Assembly (NCBI RefSeq): GCF_030272615.1
Contig: NC_081405.1
Coordinates: 154,983,613 to 155,047,612, forward strand
From: Cryptomeria japonica
Taxonomy: Eukaryota > Streptophyta > Pinopsida > Cupressales > Cupressaceae
Reading direction: 5' to 3'
Length of the DNA stretch: 64,000 nt
A program made the position numbers and the translations under genes. Of this stretch, positions 1 through 11,408 are shown one piece after another. Below the pieces are notes generated by a model, which had not been told where the DNA came from, did not search any database, and was given only the letters and a program-made list of their open reading frames with translations. The first letter of the stretch is position 1; each line of letters opens with the position of its first letter.

Positions 1-848
1 CTTATATTCTCTTCCTTCATAATAACTCCTCTTTTGAAGACTTAAAAATAAGGATGGTAACAAACAATAATGATCAATACCACAAGATTAACTGTTCAAG
101 AAAAGTCTTGTGTGCACCAATATAATAAATATAATATCAGAAGCTAATACAAGCTCAAAGACTTCTACAACTTTTTTTACAAATTAAGTAACAAAGAAGC
201 AATATATAGAAACACAAAGTTTTCCAAGCATATTGCAGCTCTAGGCTTATAAAAGAAAGAAAATTTTCAGCTCAAAGACTTCAAAGAAAATTTGTAGCTC
301 AAAGACTTCAAACCATCTCTAATCAAGATGTTGATCACTATTTCTAAATCTAGAATTATAGCTCAAAGACTATAAAAATTAGATTTAAAACTTCTATAAA
401 CTAAATAGCCACAACACAATACCTCAAGCAAATTTCAAGGTTATGTAATCACAATGACATAAAAACATTGTAATCTCATAAGAAAATTCTCCAACTCGAA
501 GATTGAATGCACAATTGCTCCTTTCTATTCACTTGAACTTGATTTGTAAAATAAAGTCAAATTCTCAAATCGCTACACAAACTGGTAAAGTTTTGTTGCT
601 ACACATAAGGATGATTATTTACAGATGAACATCCTTATATATATAGGAGAGGGGCCATGAGAAAAATTAACAAAATTTTCAACTAACGATGACCTATTCA
701 ATAGTATAGTCCTACTTGACTTTGACTTGTACTATGGCTACATGTTATTACATTTTTTTAAATGACATGTAGGATGTCAAAACAAAATTACAAATGCATA
801 TACTAAGAAGAAAAATAATCTAAGTATCATGGGTGCTTCTTCATCATC
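1..848 (-). other. 3' flank or LTR-like end of the oldest minus-strand element
   Basis: This stretch lies downstream of the minus-strand reading frame that stops at 849-851. It has no coding potential. On the minus strand a TATA-like run (633-647, TATATATAA core) lies just upstream of an imperfect inverted repeat (AGGATG...CATCCT), which would suit the core promoter of a 3' LTR cut by the window edge. No TG...CA boundary or polypurine tract could be fixed, so the LTR reading is an inference. Confidence 0.3.
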
Positions 849-2193
849 TCAATTATTGATCATGCATTTCTCAAAATTGCGTAGTTCATCTTGAATCACT
901 CCATCATCAAGTCTAGATGCGTGTTTTGCAATTTCCCTGACTCGTGTGATGCTATACTTCAAATTGATGAAATATTTCTTATAGCGACCCAAAATGCACT
1001 TCAAGTTATCTAGAGCCACTTGAATATTTACAAACTTGTTAATAGATACTAATGAGAAACTATTTGAATCAATCTCCTTCTGAATGAGAGATGTAAACTT
1101 TTGTAGTATTGTATCGTTAGGAAGAACTTTCTAAATTTCATCAAAGATCTTACAAGGAATCTATTCAATTTTGGCAACCACAAATCTTTTTTCAGTTCCT
1201 TGGTAACTTCTTTATAGTTTCTCTATAAACTTAATGTATTTTTCCCTAGATGCGATAACACCATTGTCAACTAGAATCTCACAATCCATGTCTTTGAATT
1301 TGGTCCAAGATTTTAAATCTGAGGCTTGTGACTCTAGATCCTGTAATAGGACTTCCAATATCTACTCCAGTTGGGACTTGATATCTTTCTATTTTTCCAT
1401 CATTTTGAAGGCAGTTTTCAAAATATGAGTTCCTTATTCCACCATTCTCTAACCATACATCAACTGCTCTTTCTTTGTTTCTAGCCCTTTCAACCTTCTC
1501 GATTTAATCCTTGACAATGGAGGTATTCCTAAGTTCGATCTCTTCAGAAGACTTAATAATTTTAAGAAGAACGAAAGTGAGATCTTCATTCCTAAGTTTC
1601 AATTTATCTTTGATGATGTTATCTTGATCACACCTTTGAATCAATGCATCTATTACAACTTGGGCATCTTGATTGGTGTTATCATGTGTTTATTTTTCGA
1701 GCTCAACCCTTCTTATCACATAATCTAAAAGTTGCACTTCTTCAATAGTCTTGTGAGGAGGAGGTTCATCTATCTCTGTGTACCTTGTACTATCTTCATT
1801 TATTTGGTCCTTGAGATAATCCTATCCCTCTTAGCAACTTTAGAATTAACAGGAGTTAATTGATTGAAATCAAAATCATCTAGGGATATGACTTGTTTAT
1901 TCCTTTTAAATGCAATGGTTCCTAACCATGGAGGAAGATCTGATGTGTCTTTCTCTGTACCCAGAACTAAAATTTGAATAATCACATATATATTTTGTAC
2001 CTTAGTATATACAATGGAGGGTGTCCCAATTTGGATTGCAGTTGTAATCTCAAAATTTGATACTTGAGGCATAGGAAAAGACATTAGATTATCAAAATCT
2101 ACAACATTTATGTTAAGCATAAAAATGGAAACATTAGATAATCTTGGAAAGGAAGTATCAAAAACATTCTCAATATTGTCATGAGGAGTGTCT
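849..2193 (-). pseudogene. 3' part of a degenerate ORF2-like retroelement protein (layer 0)
   Basis: This is the C-terminal portion of the minus-strand frame that is split by Element 1. The reading phase at 2193 is the same as at 31119 once Element 1 and one copy of its TGTCT duplication are removed, so the two pieces were one ORF. The best open stretch is 2193-1800. Beyond it the frame continues with nonsense codons into a helical, charged region ending in a short run before TGA at 849-851. No polymerase motif is present. The layout (globular part, lysine-rich linker, helical C-terminus) resembles ORF2 of Elements 1 and 3, but similarity is weak by eye. Function unknown. Confidence 0.5.
2189..2193. 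other. target-site duplication of Element 1 (left copy)
   Basis: TGTCT immediately precedes the left LTR and recurs exactly at 31115-31119 after the right LTR. Confidence 0.85.
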
Positions 2194-3216
2194 TGTTGAC
2201 AATTGACACTCATCCGGCAAGGGTTAATGGCATTGTGGGTTGATATTGATGCAAATCATCATCTCAAGGTAAATTGTTTCATTGTTTGGTTAACTGACAT
2301 GCATTACACTAACTGGTATTAGTCTTCACATTTCTTTACACCAACACCAACACCAGCACCGACATTCACTTCATACCTGACTAAGTCTTCATCCCGGTAA
2401 CTTGTCCTAACCTCGGTAACGTGTATATAGAACCTGATAATGGATAGGATCTGACTAAGGATGTCTTTTGGTCCCAATTATGTTTTCATGGATTTTGGTG
2501 GTAACGTGTAATGGCTGACTTGGTCATTGGACTTATGTTTGATTTTCATTATATTCCGATAATCAACTTGTTTATATTTCTTGTTGAAGTCAACATGGTT
2601 AAGTTAGAAGGATATTTAAGAAGATCACTTCAGCGATAGATCGTATGTATTTTGGATAGAATGCGAACTTTTGGTTGCAAATAGTTCAATAAGTTTTGGT
2701 ATGTATTTTAGTCAGCAATTGGAAGTGATTGTGTGCAATTTCACGTGCACAACATAACTAGTAGCAAAATAGATTATCAGAGAACCGGAATATAGAGAAG
2801 GATATTAGAGCATTCACCAAAACTTATCTAGCATGGTCAGATGCTATTTATAAGTTCATTTTCATATGTAAATTCTTTTTTAATGTTTTGTAAGTTAGTG
2901 AGACTTCCTATGTTGTGTTTGAGTGGTGAGCTCTAGGCGTTTGACCTTTCTGCATGTACAAACCCTCTTATATAATATTTGTATACCTTGATCAAGTATA
3001 TAGATATTGTGGGTATCAACCCCACCATGGTTTTTCTCTTTGCATGGGTTTCCATGTATAAATATTGGTGTTATGGTGTTGCCTTTCTTTGTGTTATTTG
3101 GTGTATGCATTCTAATTTTATTTACTATTAACCGGTTAATAAGGAATAAGTTCAAATCTAACATTACTGGTAGGACATTGATTCACCCCCTCTCTCAGTG
3201 TTCTTGGATTCCAACA
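2194..3216 (+). repeat. Element 1 5' LTR
   Basis: The 1023-bp LTR begins TGTTGACAATTGACACTCAT and ends GGATTCCAACA. It matches 30080-31114 along its length. A TATA-like motif (CTATTTATAAG) lies near 2847. A C-rich tract following TGATTCAC lies about 38 bp before the 3' end, a feature shared with the other LTRs of this superfamily in the window. Confidence 0.85.
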
Positions 3217-3218
3217 AT

Positions 3219-3236
3219 TGGTATTAGAGTTTGGTT
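3219..3236 (+). other. Element 1 primer-binding site
   Basis: TGGTATTAGAGTTTGGTT lies 2 nt after the LTR end and matches the usual initiator methionine tRNA site (TGGTATCAGAGC...) with a few transitions. This fixes the element's orientation as plus. Confidence 0.8.
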
Positions 3237-3284
3237 CCTTAGAAGAAGTTTAATCACTTGAGGAAGATCTAGAATTTGGAATCA

Positions 3285-4392
3285 ATGGAAACCGATTTGT
3301 AGCAACAACTCAAGCTTTCTCTTGAGGATCTTGATAATGAGCAGATGGAGAATAGTAAATTGAAAAGTGAACTAAAGAAAGCTAGAGAACACATCATTTC
3401 ATTACAAGGAAAGCTTTCAGTTGTCAAGGCTAAGAGGAAGGAACTTTGTGATCAATCGCAAAATCAGAATAGTGATGGGGAAGATCCTATGAAGGATCAT
3501 TATCAAAAGCTTACTCAGGAGAACACTATATTGAAGAATGAGATGCAAGCCCTAACCATGAGAATGTGCAAGGAGATTGAAGACATAAAGAAAAATGAAT
3601 AAAACCTAGCTCAAGCATTAAAGGATAGATCCAAGGAATGCAACATATTGACTCATGCGAATGATATGCTAAAACTTGAATTGGTTCAGTCCCAGAACAA
3701 TGAACATGAACTTGAAAGACAAATTATAATCATGAGAGATGATTTGGTCACTGCTAATGAGTACAAGGACAAATTTATAGCCAACTCTACTAAACTTGAT
3801 GAAATATTAAAAAATTAGAGAAATGCTAATGACAAAAGAGGTCTTGGTTATGAAGAAGGAGAAAGCTCTGGTACTGCATAACAAGATCAATCAACCGAAC
3901 ATAAGAAAAATCATGTTAACCAGAAATCACTGGTAAGACAACCTAATGCTCACAAATTAAATGGTACATGCTTTGTTTGTAATAAATATGGTCATATGGC
4001 TAGTCAATGCAGAAATAGGAATAATCAGAACAATGCATCATTCACCGGCCTTGGAAATGTAAGATGTCATGCAAGTAGTAGATTTGGATATATGGCTAAT
4101 CAATGTAGATCAAAAGGAAATCAAGAAAATCAAGGGGTTAACAAGGCAATTCAGGAAAAAAAAACAATATTATCTATTATGCATGCAACAAGATTGGGCA
4201 TATTGCTAGATATTGCAAAACTAAGAATCCACCGACAACTAATGGAAACATTGATGAGAAGGGCAAGGCAAAAGTGGAAGATATCAGGAAGCAACATGAG
4301 ATGAGATGGGTGAGAAGATCTAATACACCACCGATAGAACAAACACTAGAGTCATCAAGCCCTACATCGATAGCAGATACAACCAGTAACTA
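3285..4392 (+). pseudogene. Element 1 ORF1: coiled-coil/CCHC zinc-knuckle Gag-like protein
   Basis: The frame opens with ATG at 3285, just after the primer site. An early TAG (3300) and later in-frame stops near 3600, 3820 and 3880 break it. Residues encoded up to about 3900 are charged and heptad-like, rich in K, E and L, as in a coiled coil. An intact CX2CX4HX4C zinc knuckle (CFVCNKYGHMASQC) lies near 3970-4010. Two further knuckles are degenerate: one has lost two ligands (to S and Y), and the next (YYACNKIGHIARYC) is out of frame after a small indel. It aligns with the ORF1 of Element 3, including the phrase MRMCKEIEDIKKNE versus MRFCKEIEDRKKNE. By analogy with Gag it probably packaged the element RNA. 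Capsid homology was not recognised. Confidence 0.7.
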
Positions 4393-4777
4393 AGGCATTC
4401 GGCCTTAGGGGTAGGCAAATCATTGAAGATCATGCAGATACCCCAGATTTGGTCTGTAATCAAAAGATTCTGATTGCAGATGGATATTGAGGAGATTTCA
4501 GTGGTTTACTAGAATTTACTTGCAGATCATGTGAACTAGTCAAGCCTAATTGGTAACATTTATTACATTGAAAATTAGGGTTAACGACGATAAAACTGAA
4601 AAGTTAAGTTTATTTCTTCACATAGAGATCGAGTATTCAAGCGAATGAATTTCCAGAGAATTTTGAAATTCTAGATTGATTTCAACAAGCACTTTCTTTC
4701 AAGCAATTTGATCTCCCGGTAGCATTTTTGAGGTATTTTCGTGTTTGCAGAAACCCTATCTTTCATGTTTTGTTGCA

Positions 4778-5047
4778 ATGGATTCATCTTCATCCAGCAT
4801 TGATACTCCCTTGGTGGTTGAGATCAAGAACCTCCCTCATCCCATTTTCAAGAATCATCTGTACAAATCCCTTTTGGGCGAGCCGTTAGGTGCATTTTCA
4901 CAAGTTTATTATGGAGTTCTTCACACTAAGGATATTAGGGCATACATCCATTGCAACATTGAAGAACTTGGTGGATATGTGTTGTCCTGCATTTTCATTG
5001 AAAACTTAATCTCCGACAATCAGTTGAAACCAAAATTTGCACATTTA
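4778..5047 (+). pseudogene. Element 1 ORF2, N-terminal part (split by Element 2)
   Basis: ATG at 4778 opens a frame that aligns with the start of the Element 3 ORF2: GAFSQ...IHCNIEEL here, GAFSQ...IHYNIEEL there. The frame is cut at 5047 by the 5' LTR of Element 2 and resumes at 26823. It has no similarity that I recognise to a characterised protein family. The start is supported by the similar position of the Element 3 start relative to its aligned residues. Confidence 0.65.
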
Positions 5048-5422
5048 TGTTAGAGTATTCGGGTATTTACTTGATTAATTAAATATTATTTGTTTAATTA
5101 TTTAAGTTCCCTTTATCTCTTTTACACTTAAGCTAACTTTAGGTGCATAACAATTGATTCTTTTATTAATTATTATGTGCAAACCTAGGTTTTCCCTTTT
5201 AGGGTTTCTTGACCTATTAAAGGTTGAGTTCTTTCTTTTCATTGTAAGAAGAAGGATTATTACATTAGACATTTGGTGAATATTGAGCTCTCTCTTTTTG
5301 AGCATATTTTCTGTGTATTTCTTTCTTCTGTGATTTGCTTCCTTGCTTCTCCTTGTAACAGGTTTTTCAGCTTGTAGAGATCATTTGGGCTCCTGTGGTG
5401 TTGTATTTTCTCAACTCCAATA
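5048..5422 (+). repeat. Element 2 5' LTR
   Basis: Pairs with 26448-26822 at equal length (375 bp), about 96% identical by hand count. The expected CA end is written TA in both copies, so the source element probably already carried that change. Confidence 0.85.
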
Positions 5423-5439
5423 TGGTATCAAAGCATCAG
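5423..5439 (+). other. Element 2 primer-binding site
   Basis: TGGTATCAAAGCATCAG abuts the LTR and resembles the initiator-Met tRNA site. It supports plus orientation and a Ty1/copia-like origin. Confidence 0.75.
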
Positions 5440-5829
5440 ATCTGCAACTATCTATTCTTATTTTGAGAATTTTTGCATTGGAAGCAGATCTGTGGTTTCA
5501 AAAAGTTTTTTTATGCACCTAGGGATAGGCCTTTTTTTTTTTTGAGCACTTTGGGCCTAAACTGACCTCACGATCGAGCTCAGAAGGCCCAAAAACCCCT
5601 ATAGTCATATTAAACTTGACCTTTTTTTGGCTCTTGAGCTTATGGGAGTATTTTTTTCTCCAGTACCAGGTTGTATGACTCTGGCATGCAGTTTGAGAAA
5701 AAAAATTCAATTTTTTTTTTTTTTTGCCTTTTTATGGCATGCAACCTGATTTTTTGATTTTGAGCAAAAAAAAAATCAAAAGGCGAAGTTTGTTTTTTTG
5801 TTCAAAAAAAAAATCAAAATTTTCTTGGG

Positions 5830-6260
5830 GTTCCCATGGTACGCAGGGTACCGTGGGACCCCTGCAACTGTCGCAGGTTGCTGCCGCGGACTTTTCCAAG
5901 CCTCGGGCCCCGCATCATCATCTGGCCACACCTTTCTACCCCTACTGGCTCTGGCTCCCACCGGCCTCCCTGCGGCCCCCGCCACCGTCGGCCTCCCTCC
6001 GGCCCTCGCCGCCTGCAGCTCCCTGTCGGTTGCCGCTCCTCGCAACTCCCCACTGCCGCCGCCCCACCGAATACCCTCTGCCCGGTCGCTAGTGCTCTCT
6101 CCCGCCACCACCGGTAACTACCACCTGATCCGCCGGCTGCCCTGGCTCCGCCACCCGACCACCGGGGCACCACCTGGCCACCGGAGATCCACTCGACCGC
6201 CACCGGAGCACCACCCGCTGGCCACCTCTGCTCGCCCAACCACTAGACTACCCCTTCCTC
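5830..6260. other. GC-rich proline/arginine-type leader segment
   Basis: A block of clearly high GC content, rich in CCG, CCACC and CGCC, sits in otherwise AT-rich DNA downstream of the Element 2 primer site. All frames stay open by composition: a plus frame at 5798-6322 gives a Pro/Ala/His-rich peptide and a minus frame at 6239-5814 gives a Gly/Arg-rich one. None shows a domain, so no CDS is called. It may be a captured fragment or a structured leader. Confidence 0.55.
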
Positions 6261-6934
6261 TTGTTTTGAAGGGGGGTTTGGTTTTTTGGCCATATCTTGG
6301 GCATACGGAGTCATTTTTTTGAAAACAAATAGGCATCAAAAATCTGGTTCCGAGCCGGACCTCATGATGTTGGTATTTTTTTCCAATTTTTATGTTTGAC
6401 TATGTTTTTTTCCATTCAAAGTGGGGTCTCTTTTTTGCATTTTGGGAGCCATAGAATGAGCATCTGAACTCCATTTTTCAAAAACTTTATATCGTTGGAA
6501 ATCTTGTCCTGTGTACTTTCCATCCATATGAGTTTTATTTCCAAATTCTGATCCATGCATATTTTATTTAGTTTTTTCTTTTCAGCACTCTGGTGGATAT
6601 CTTGGTTGTTTCAGGTCCTGGGATCTCTTCTTTGAGTATGATATCTCTATTTTGGTTCTCCTTTCTATTTCCAGTCTTCTTATCATTGTAGCATTGTATT
6701 TATGCAAACACACAAAGATAAAGTGCCATCATGCATTGTTTACTTGGGATCTTGCACATTTGGTGCCTTGTTGTACATGCACTACATATAAAGTGCCATA
6801 AGGGGGTTGATGTTTGCCTTGTTTGCCATCTACTATTGTCCAGTGAGTCACTAATACATTTGGACTAGATTTCTGATTGAGGTTTCCGATGGAGAAGGTA
6901 TATTGTGGCCAAATTTGATTTTTGTTTTGAAAAA

Positions 6935-7066
6935 ATGCCCGAATTCGTCGTAATTCCGATGACAATTTGCCATTTGGTTTCGATGAAGAAGGCATTAGCA
7001 ATGAAAATTTTCTTTTTTTCAAAAAAGTGCTCGAGTTCATCGTAATTCCGATGACAATAGCCATTA
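6935..7066. repeat. short degenerate direct repeat
   Basis: The phrase TCGTAATTCCGATGACAAT (6947) returns as TCATCGTAATTCCGATGACA (7037) about 90 bp later, each next to GAAGAAGG-like and T/A-rich sequence. It is a local duplication beside the 3' end of the PPR fragment. Confidence 0.55.
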
Positions 7067-7220
7067 CTTAAAAAAGAAGAAGAGGGCAATTCATTTGTGC
7101 ATTACAATCTCGCGTAGGCGTCCGTGGTGACTTCAACCCCCAACAACATCAAACCCACATCGAAGGCATTTGTGGCATTGCTTGCAATCCCACGCAAGAG
7201 ATAGATTCTTCACCTTAATT

Positions 7221-8277
7221 TCATTTGTAAAAAATATACCATTCAAGAGATTCCTTTTTTGTGCAAATTGCCCTAGTTTTTAATGCAAATTGGTCAATCT
7301 CATATTCATATTGATTATCCAATCTCAGGCTAGATGGTTTTCCCTGAATACATAATACCTTGTAAGAATCCACTCCTCGTAAAACCATAGAACTGTGATT
7401 GAGGAGTGAGTGTTCAATTTTGTCGCAGCAATCCCTTCCTCCCGTATACGCCCATGTTGATTGTTCACATGAGATCACATCTCTTTGCGGCATCATATCA
7501 AACAATTCACGAGCCTTGTCCATGTTTCCACATTTTGCATACATGTCAAGTAGGGAATTTGCAAGTACAACACCTAACAAAATTCCTCTATCTGTTATGC
7601 TTTGATGGATGTCCATACCTTGTTCCAAAGCTCCCATTTTTACACAGGCAGGGAGGATGCTGGCAAAGGTTGTGGAATTTGGCTTTATGCCTGCCAATTT
7701 CATTTGCTTGAAAGTGTCTAAAGCCATTTTGACAAATCCATTTTGTGCATATCCAGCGATCATTGCAGTCCATGAGACAACATTTCTTTCAGGCATTCTA
7801 TCAAACACTTCATGTGCCTTGTCTATGCTTCCACATTTTGCATACATGTCTACCAAGGCAGTTGCAACTACAACATCTGACAAAATTCCTCTATCCTTTA
7901 TGCTTCGATGAATGTCCATACCCTGTTCCAAATCTCCCATTTTGGCACAGGCAGGGAGGATAGTAGCAATGGTCATGGAATTTGGCTTTACACCTGCCAA
8001 TTGCATTTGCTTGAAAGTTTCTAAAGCCTTCTCAACAAATCCATTTTGTGCATATCCGACAATCATTGCAGTCCAGGAAACCACATTTCTTTGAGGCAAT
8101 CCATCAAATAGTTCCCGTGCCTTTTCTATGCTTCCACATTTTGCATACATGTCTAACAGAGCAATTGCAACTACATCTAACAAAATTCCTCTATCTTTTA
8201 TGCTTTGATGGATGTCCATACCCTATTCCAAAGCTCCCTTTTTGGCACAGGCTGGGAGTATGCTGGCAAACGTAACT
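7221..8277 (-). pseudogene. truncated PLS-type pentatricopeptide-repeat gene fragment
   Basis: The minus-strand frame 8219-7221 has three super-repeats of about 101 residues, each holding MYAKCGS, VVSWTAMI.GYAQNG, and ALETFKQM..AG.KPN motifs of the P-L-S class. Organellar RNA-binding proteins of this class normally carry many more repeats plus an E/DYW tail and a targeting peptide; none of those is present. A TAG at 8220-8222 separates the frame from an upstream in-frame PPR piece (FASILPACAKK) that stops matching near 8277. After VIS (about 7470) the downstream residues are not PPR-like. It is therefore truncated at both ends. The three super-repeats are roughly 85% alike at DNA level by eye. 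Confidence 0.8.
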
Positions 8278-9286
8278 AAAGAAATGCAATGATCAGCTCC
8301 AAAGACATCAAACCACTACTAACAAAACCGAGAGTCTAAAATATGATAGGGAATAGTGTGAGCTGTTATTAATGTTATTAATAAATTTTTAATATGTGAA
8401 AGAGATAAATGGTTGGCCACAAGTACATGAGTTACTAAATGCACACAAATAAGTGAATTTGATATTCAAAACTATCTACAATGAATTCAATTCTTGTACA
8501 GAGGAAATTTATGTTTGCAATAAGCATCTTTCTTTGTTTTTCTTAATCTTTATTCATAGTTATGTGCATATTTCACATTCTATAATTAGGATATCAATTT
8601 CTATGGCTGAACACTAGCATGATGTTTGTGTTGTGGTATAGATGCGTGGAAACATAATTATGGGATTGTTATATTATAGAGATCATAAATCTAGATAGCG
8701 CATATTAGTTATATTATATAGATCATAAACATAATAGAGATACCGATGGAGACTTAATTGGATGTAGCATGTCACACCAAAATTGTTAGAGTATGCTAAG
8801 CTCGTACATAATGTTTCCTAAAGCCACATTAGTATTTTACCCAGATCATTATCTACCAAAACTAACTATAGTAATCCTTTTGAGGATTCATTTCATGGTG
8901 CTAGATCTTCATTTAGTTCCACTTCTTGTTGGAGAAAAGAACAGTTATTTCTTGAGGTAGATGAATATCCCATCAACAAAGGACAAGACCCTTTCTAGAA
9001 TATAACAAATTCTACTCCAACAAAAGATCATGAGGGTTTCACTAGAGATATTGAATAAGAGATAGACTTCTACTGCTGCATTAAAAGCATTGACATATTC
9101 TTCATTTATTGATGTAAACTCTTTGTGACGCCACCACAACCAACAAAGGTGTAAAAAGTTGTTTGCAATGCATGAATTTTTAGGATTGTCCTTTGAGAAA
9201 ACATAATTAAAGTATGGAAGCAGGATCTACCAACTCCTGAGGGAATCTTGATGAAAAATAACTGTAAAATATTTGGGTGAGCTTAT
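8278..9286. other. no recognisable feature
   Basis: AT-rich sequence with only short, unsupported reading frames. I see no motif, repeat or splice-linked coding pattern. Confidence 0.5.
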
Positions 9287-11353
9287 ATGCAAAAACTCAT
9301 GCTTCTTGATGGGTTTACGTACATAAATAAGCACGAATTAAGTGGTAAAGGGGCTTCTAGAAACAAGAGGGACAAAGAGGTAGTGGAAGTGAAAACTTCT
9401 GGTGTTGTGTCTACTCCATCTCAGAATAGGAATGGTGAAAGTGTTGTAAGAGGAGCTGAGAAGGGTGTTGGAAGAAGTGGGGGTGTTTACATTCCCCCAT
9501 TTAAGCTAGCTCAAATGATGAAAGATGTGGAGGACAAGAGTAGTGTGGAATACCAACGAATGACATGGGATGCCCTTTGGAAGAGTATCAATGGGTTAGT
9601 AAACAAGGTAAATGCATCTAACATCAAGAACATCATTCTAGAGTTGTTTGCAGAGAATCTCATCTGTGGGAGGGGTCTATTTTGTAGGTCTTGTATGAAA
9701 TCCCAAATGGCATCCCGTGGATTTATAGATGTTTTTGTTGCGTTGGTTGCTGTGGTAAATACAAAATTTCCTGAAGTTGGCAATCTGCTTTCGCGAAGAA
9801 TTATTTTGCAGCTTAAGAGGGCATACAAATGCAATGACAAGCACATGTTGATAGCAGCAACCAAATTCATAGCTCATTTAGTGAATCAACAAGTTGCACA
9901 TGAGATCATTGCCTTGGAACTTCTCACCCTTTTACTAGAGAACCCCACATATGACAGTGTAGAGGTTGTTGTTGGGTTCGTGAAAGAATGTGGTTCTTTG
10001 TTGCAAGACCTTTCACCCAAAGGTCTCTATGGGATTTTTGAAAGATTTAGAGGTATTCTCCATGAGGAGGAAATTGACAAATGAGTACAATTTTTAATTG
10101 AAGGCCTTTTTGCAATTCGCAAATCTAAGTTTGAGGGTCATCCAGTTGTGCATCCAGAATTGGACCTTGTAGAGCAAGAAGATCAGTTAACACATGAAGT
10201 TTTCCTAGAAGATGAACTTGATCAAGAAGCTGGTTTGGATGTTTTCAAGCCAGATCCTGATTTCTTAGAGCATGAGGCAACCTATGAAAAACTAAAGAAA
10301 GATATCCTTGGAGATGCTTCTTCAGATGAAGCAGAAGGGGAGAATGATTCAGGTGATGATGATGATGATGAAGTGGAAGGTGAGGAAGCATTGAGAATAC
10401 ATGATGAGATAGAGACAAACTTGGTCAATTTAAGACATACAATTTATTTGACAATCATGTCAAGTGTTGATTTTGAGGAAGCTAGTCATAAGCTACTAAA
10501 GATCAAGCTTGAACCTGGTCAAGAGATGGAATTATGCATCATGTTGTTAGAATGCTGCAGTCAAGAGAGAACATACCTTCATTATTATAGTCTTCTTGGG
10601 AAAAGATTCTATATGATCAATACAATTTATTAGGAATTTTTTGATAAGTGTTTTGCACAACAGTATTCTATGATACACAGACTCGAAACAAATAAACTAC
10701 GTAATGTTGCAAAGTTTTTTGCCCACTTACTTGGCACAGATTCTCTTCCATGGTATTGTCTTTCTTATATATGTTTGACAGAGGAAGATATTACTTCCTC
10801 TTCCTGTATTTTTATAAAGATTCTCTTCCAGGAGCTGGCAGAGCAGCTTGGTATATTGTTGCTTAATGAAAGGTTGAACGATCCAACAATGCATAAGTCT
10901 TTTGATTCAATTTTTCCAAAGGACAATCCCAAAAATTCATGGTTTGCTATCAATTTCTTTACTTCTATTGGTCTTGGTGGTATCACTGAGAGTTTACGTG
11001 AGTATTTGAAGAATATGCCAAGGCTTATAATGAAGCAGCAAAAGTCTATTCCCGAGTCAGATGATTCTACCTCTAATGATGATTCTTCTAATTCATCAGG
11101 TTTGTCAGATTTTGATACATCAGACTCAGATTCTGAGAGTGAAACTGACAGTGAGAGCAGTAAGGAGTCACCAAGAAAGAAAAATAATTCAAAGCATGAC
11201 ACTGAGTATGAAAAAACAAAAAGAAAGAAAAGGGCGAGGGCATCTGGCTTAGAGGATGAAAGTGACACTGAAAAAATTAGAAGGAAAAAGAAAAGGAATT
11301 TCACTTTAGAAGGCCTAAGAGAAAGAACATTCATTGAAGGCCTAATAAAATGA
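9287..11353 (+). pseudogene. CWC22: processed (intronless) pseudogene of pre-mRNA splicing factor CWC22
   Basis: One continuous frame reads as the spliceosome factor CWC22, which binds eIF4A3 and helps load the exon-junction complex. An MIF4G domain starts after YIPPFKLAQMMK (about 9490) and includes LVNKVNASNIKNII and IALELLTLLLENP. An acidic linker (about 10310-10390) precedes an MA3 region with TIYLTIMSSVDFEEA, QERTYLHYYSLLG and MIHRLETNKLRNVAKFFAHLL. A Ser/Asp-rich then Lys/Arg-rich tail ends at 11353. Two in-frame nonsense codons interrupt it: TGA at 10082 (probably from CGA) and TAG at 10631 (probably from CAG). There is no frameshift and no intron, as expected of a retrocopy, but I see no poly(A) tail. 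It lies inside Element 2. Confidence 0.85.
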
Positions 11354-11408
11354 TGCAAAGAGGCTAGGGTAGTCATATAGAAGACCTAAGAGAAAGAACA
11401 TTCATTGA
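11309..11408 (+). repeat. 29-bp direct repeat at the CWC22 tail
   Basis: GAAGRCCTAAGAGAAAGAAC plus ATTCATTGA occurs at 11309-11337 and again at 11380-11408, a 71-bp offset. The second copy follows the stop codon, so the 3' end of the retrocopy was partly duplicated. Confidence 0.75.

Noticed and set aside
3219-3236. tRNA-like sequence near the LTR
   Set aside because: It is only the primer-binding complement; no cloverleaf surrounds it.
5776-6339. Six overlapping Pro/Gly/Arg-rich reading frames on both strands
   Set aside because: They are open because of GC-rich composition; no domain, no consistent codon signal, and both strands are equally open.
7399-8275. Several plus-strand reading frames of 60-101 codons
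   Set aside because: They are the antisense of the PPR fragment and repeat with its super-repeat period.
9287-11353. CWC22 as a functional host gene
   Set aside because: Two in-frame stops inside conserved regions and absence of introns mark it as a retrocopy.
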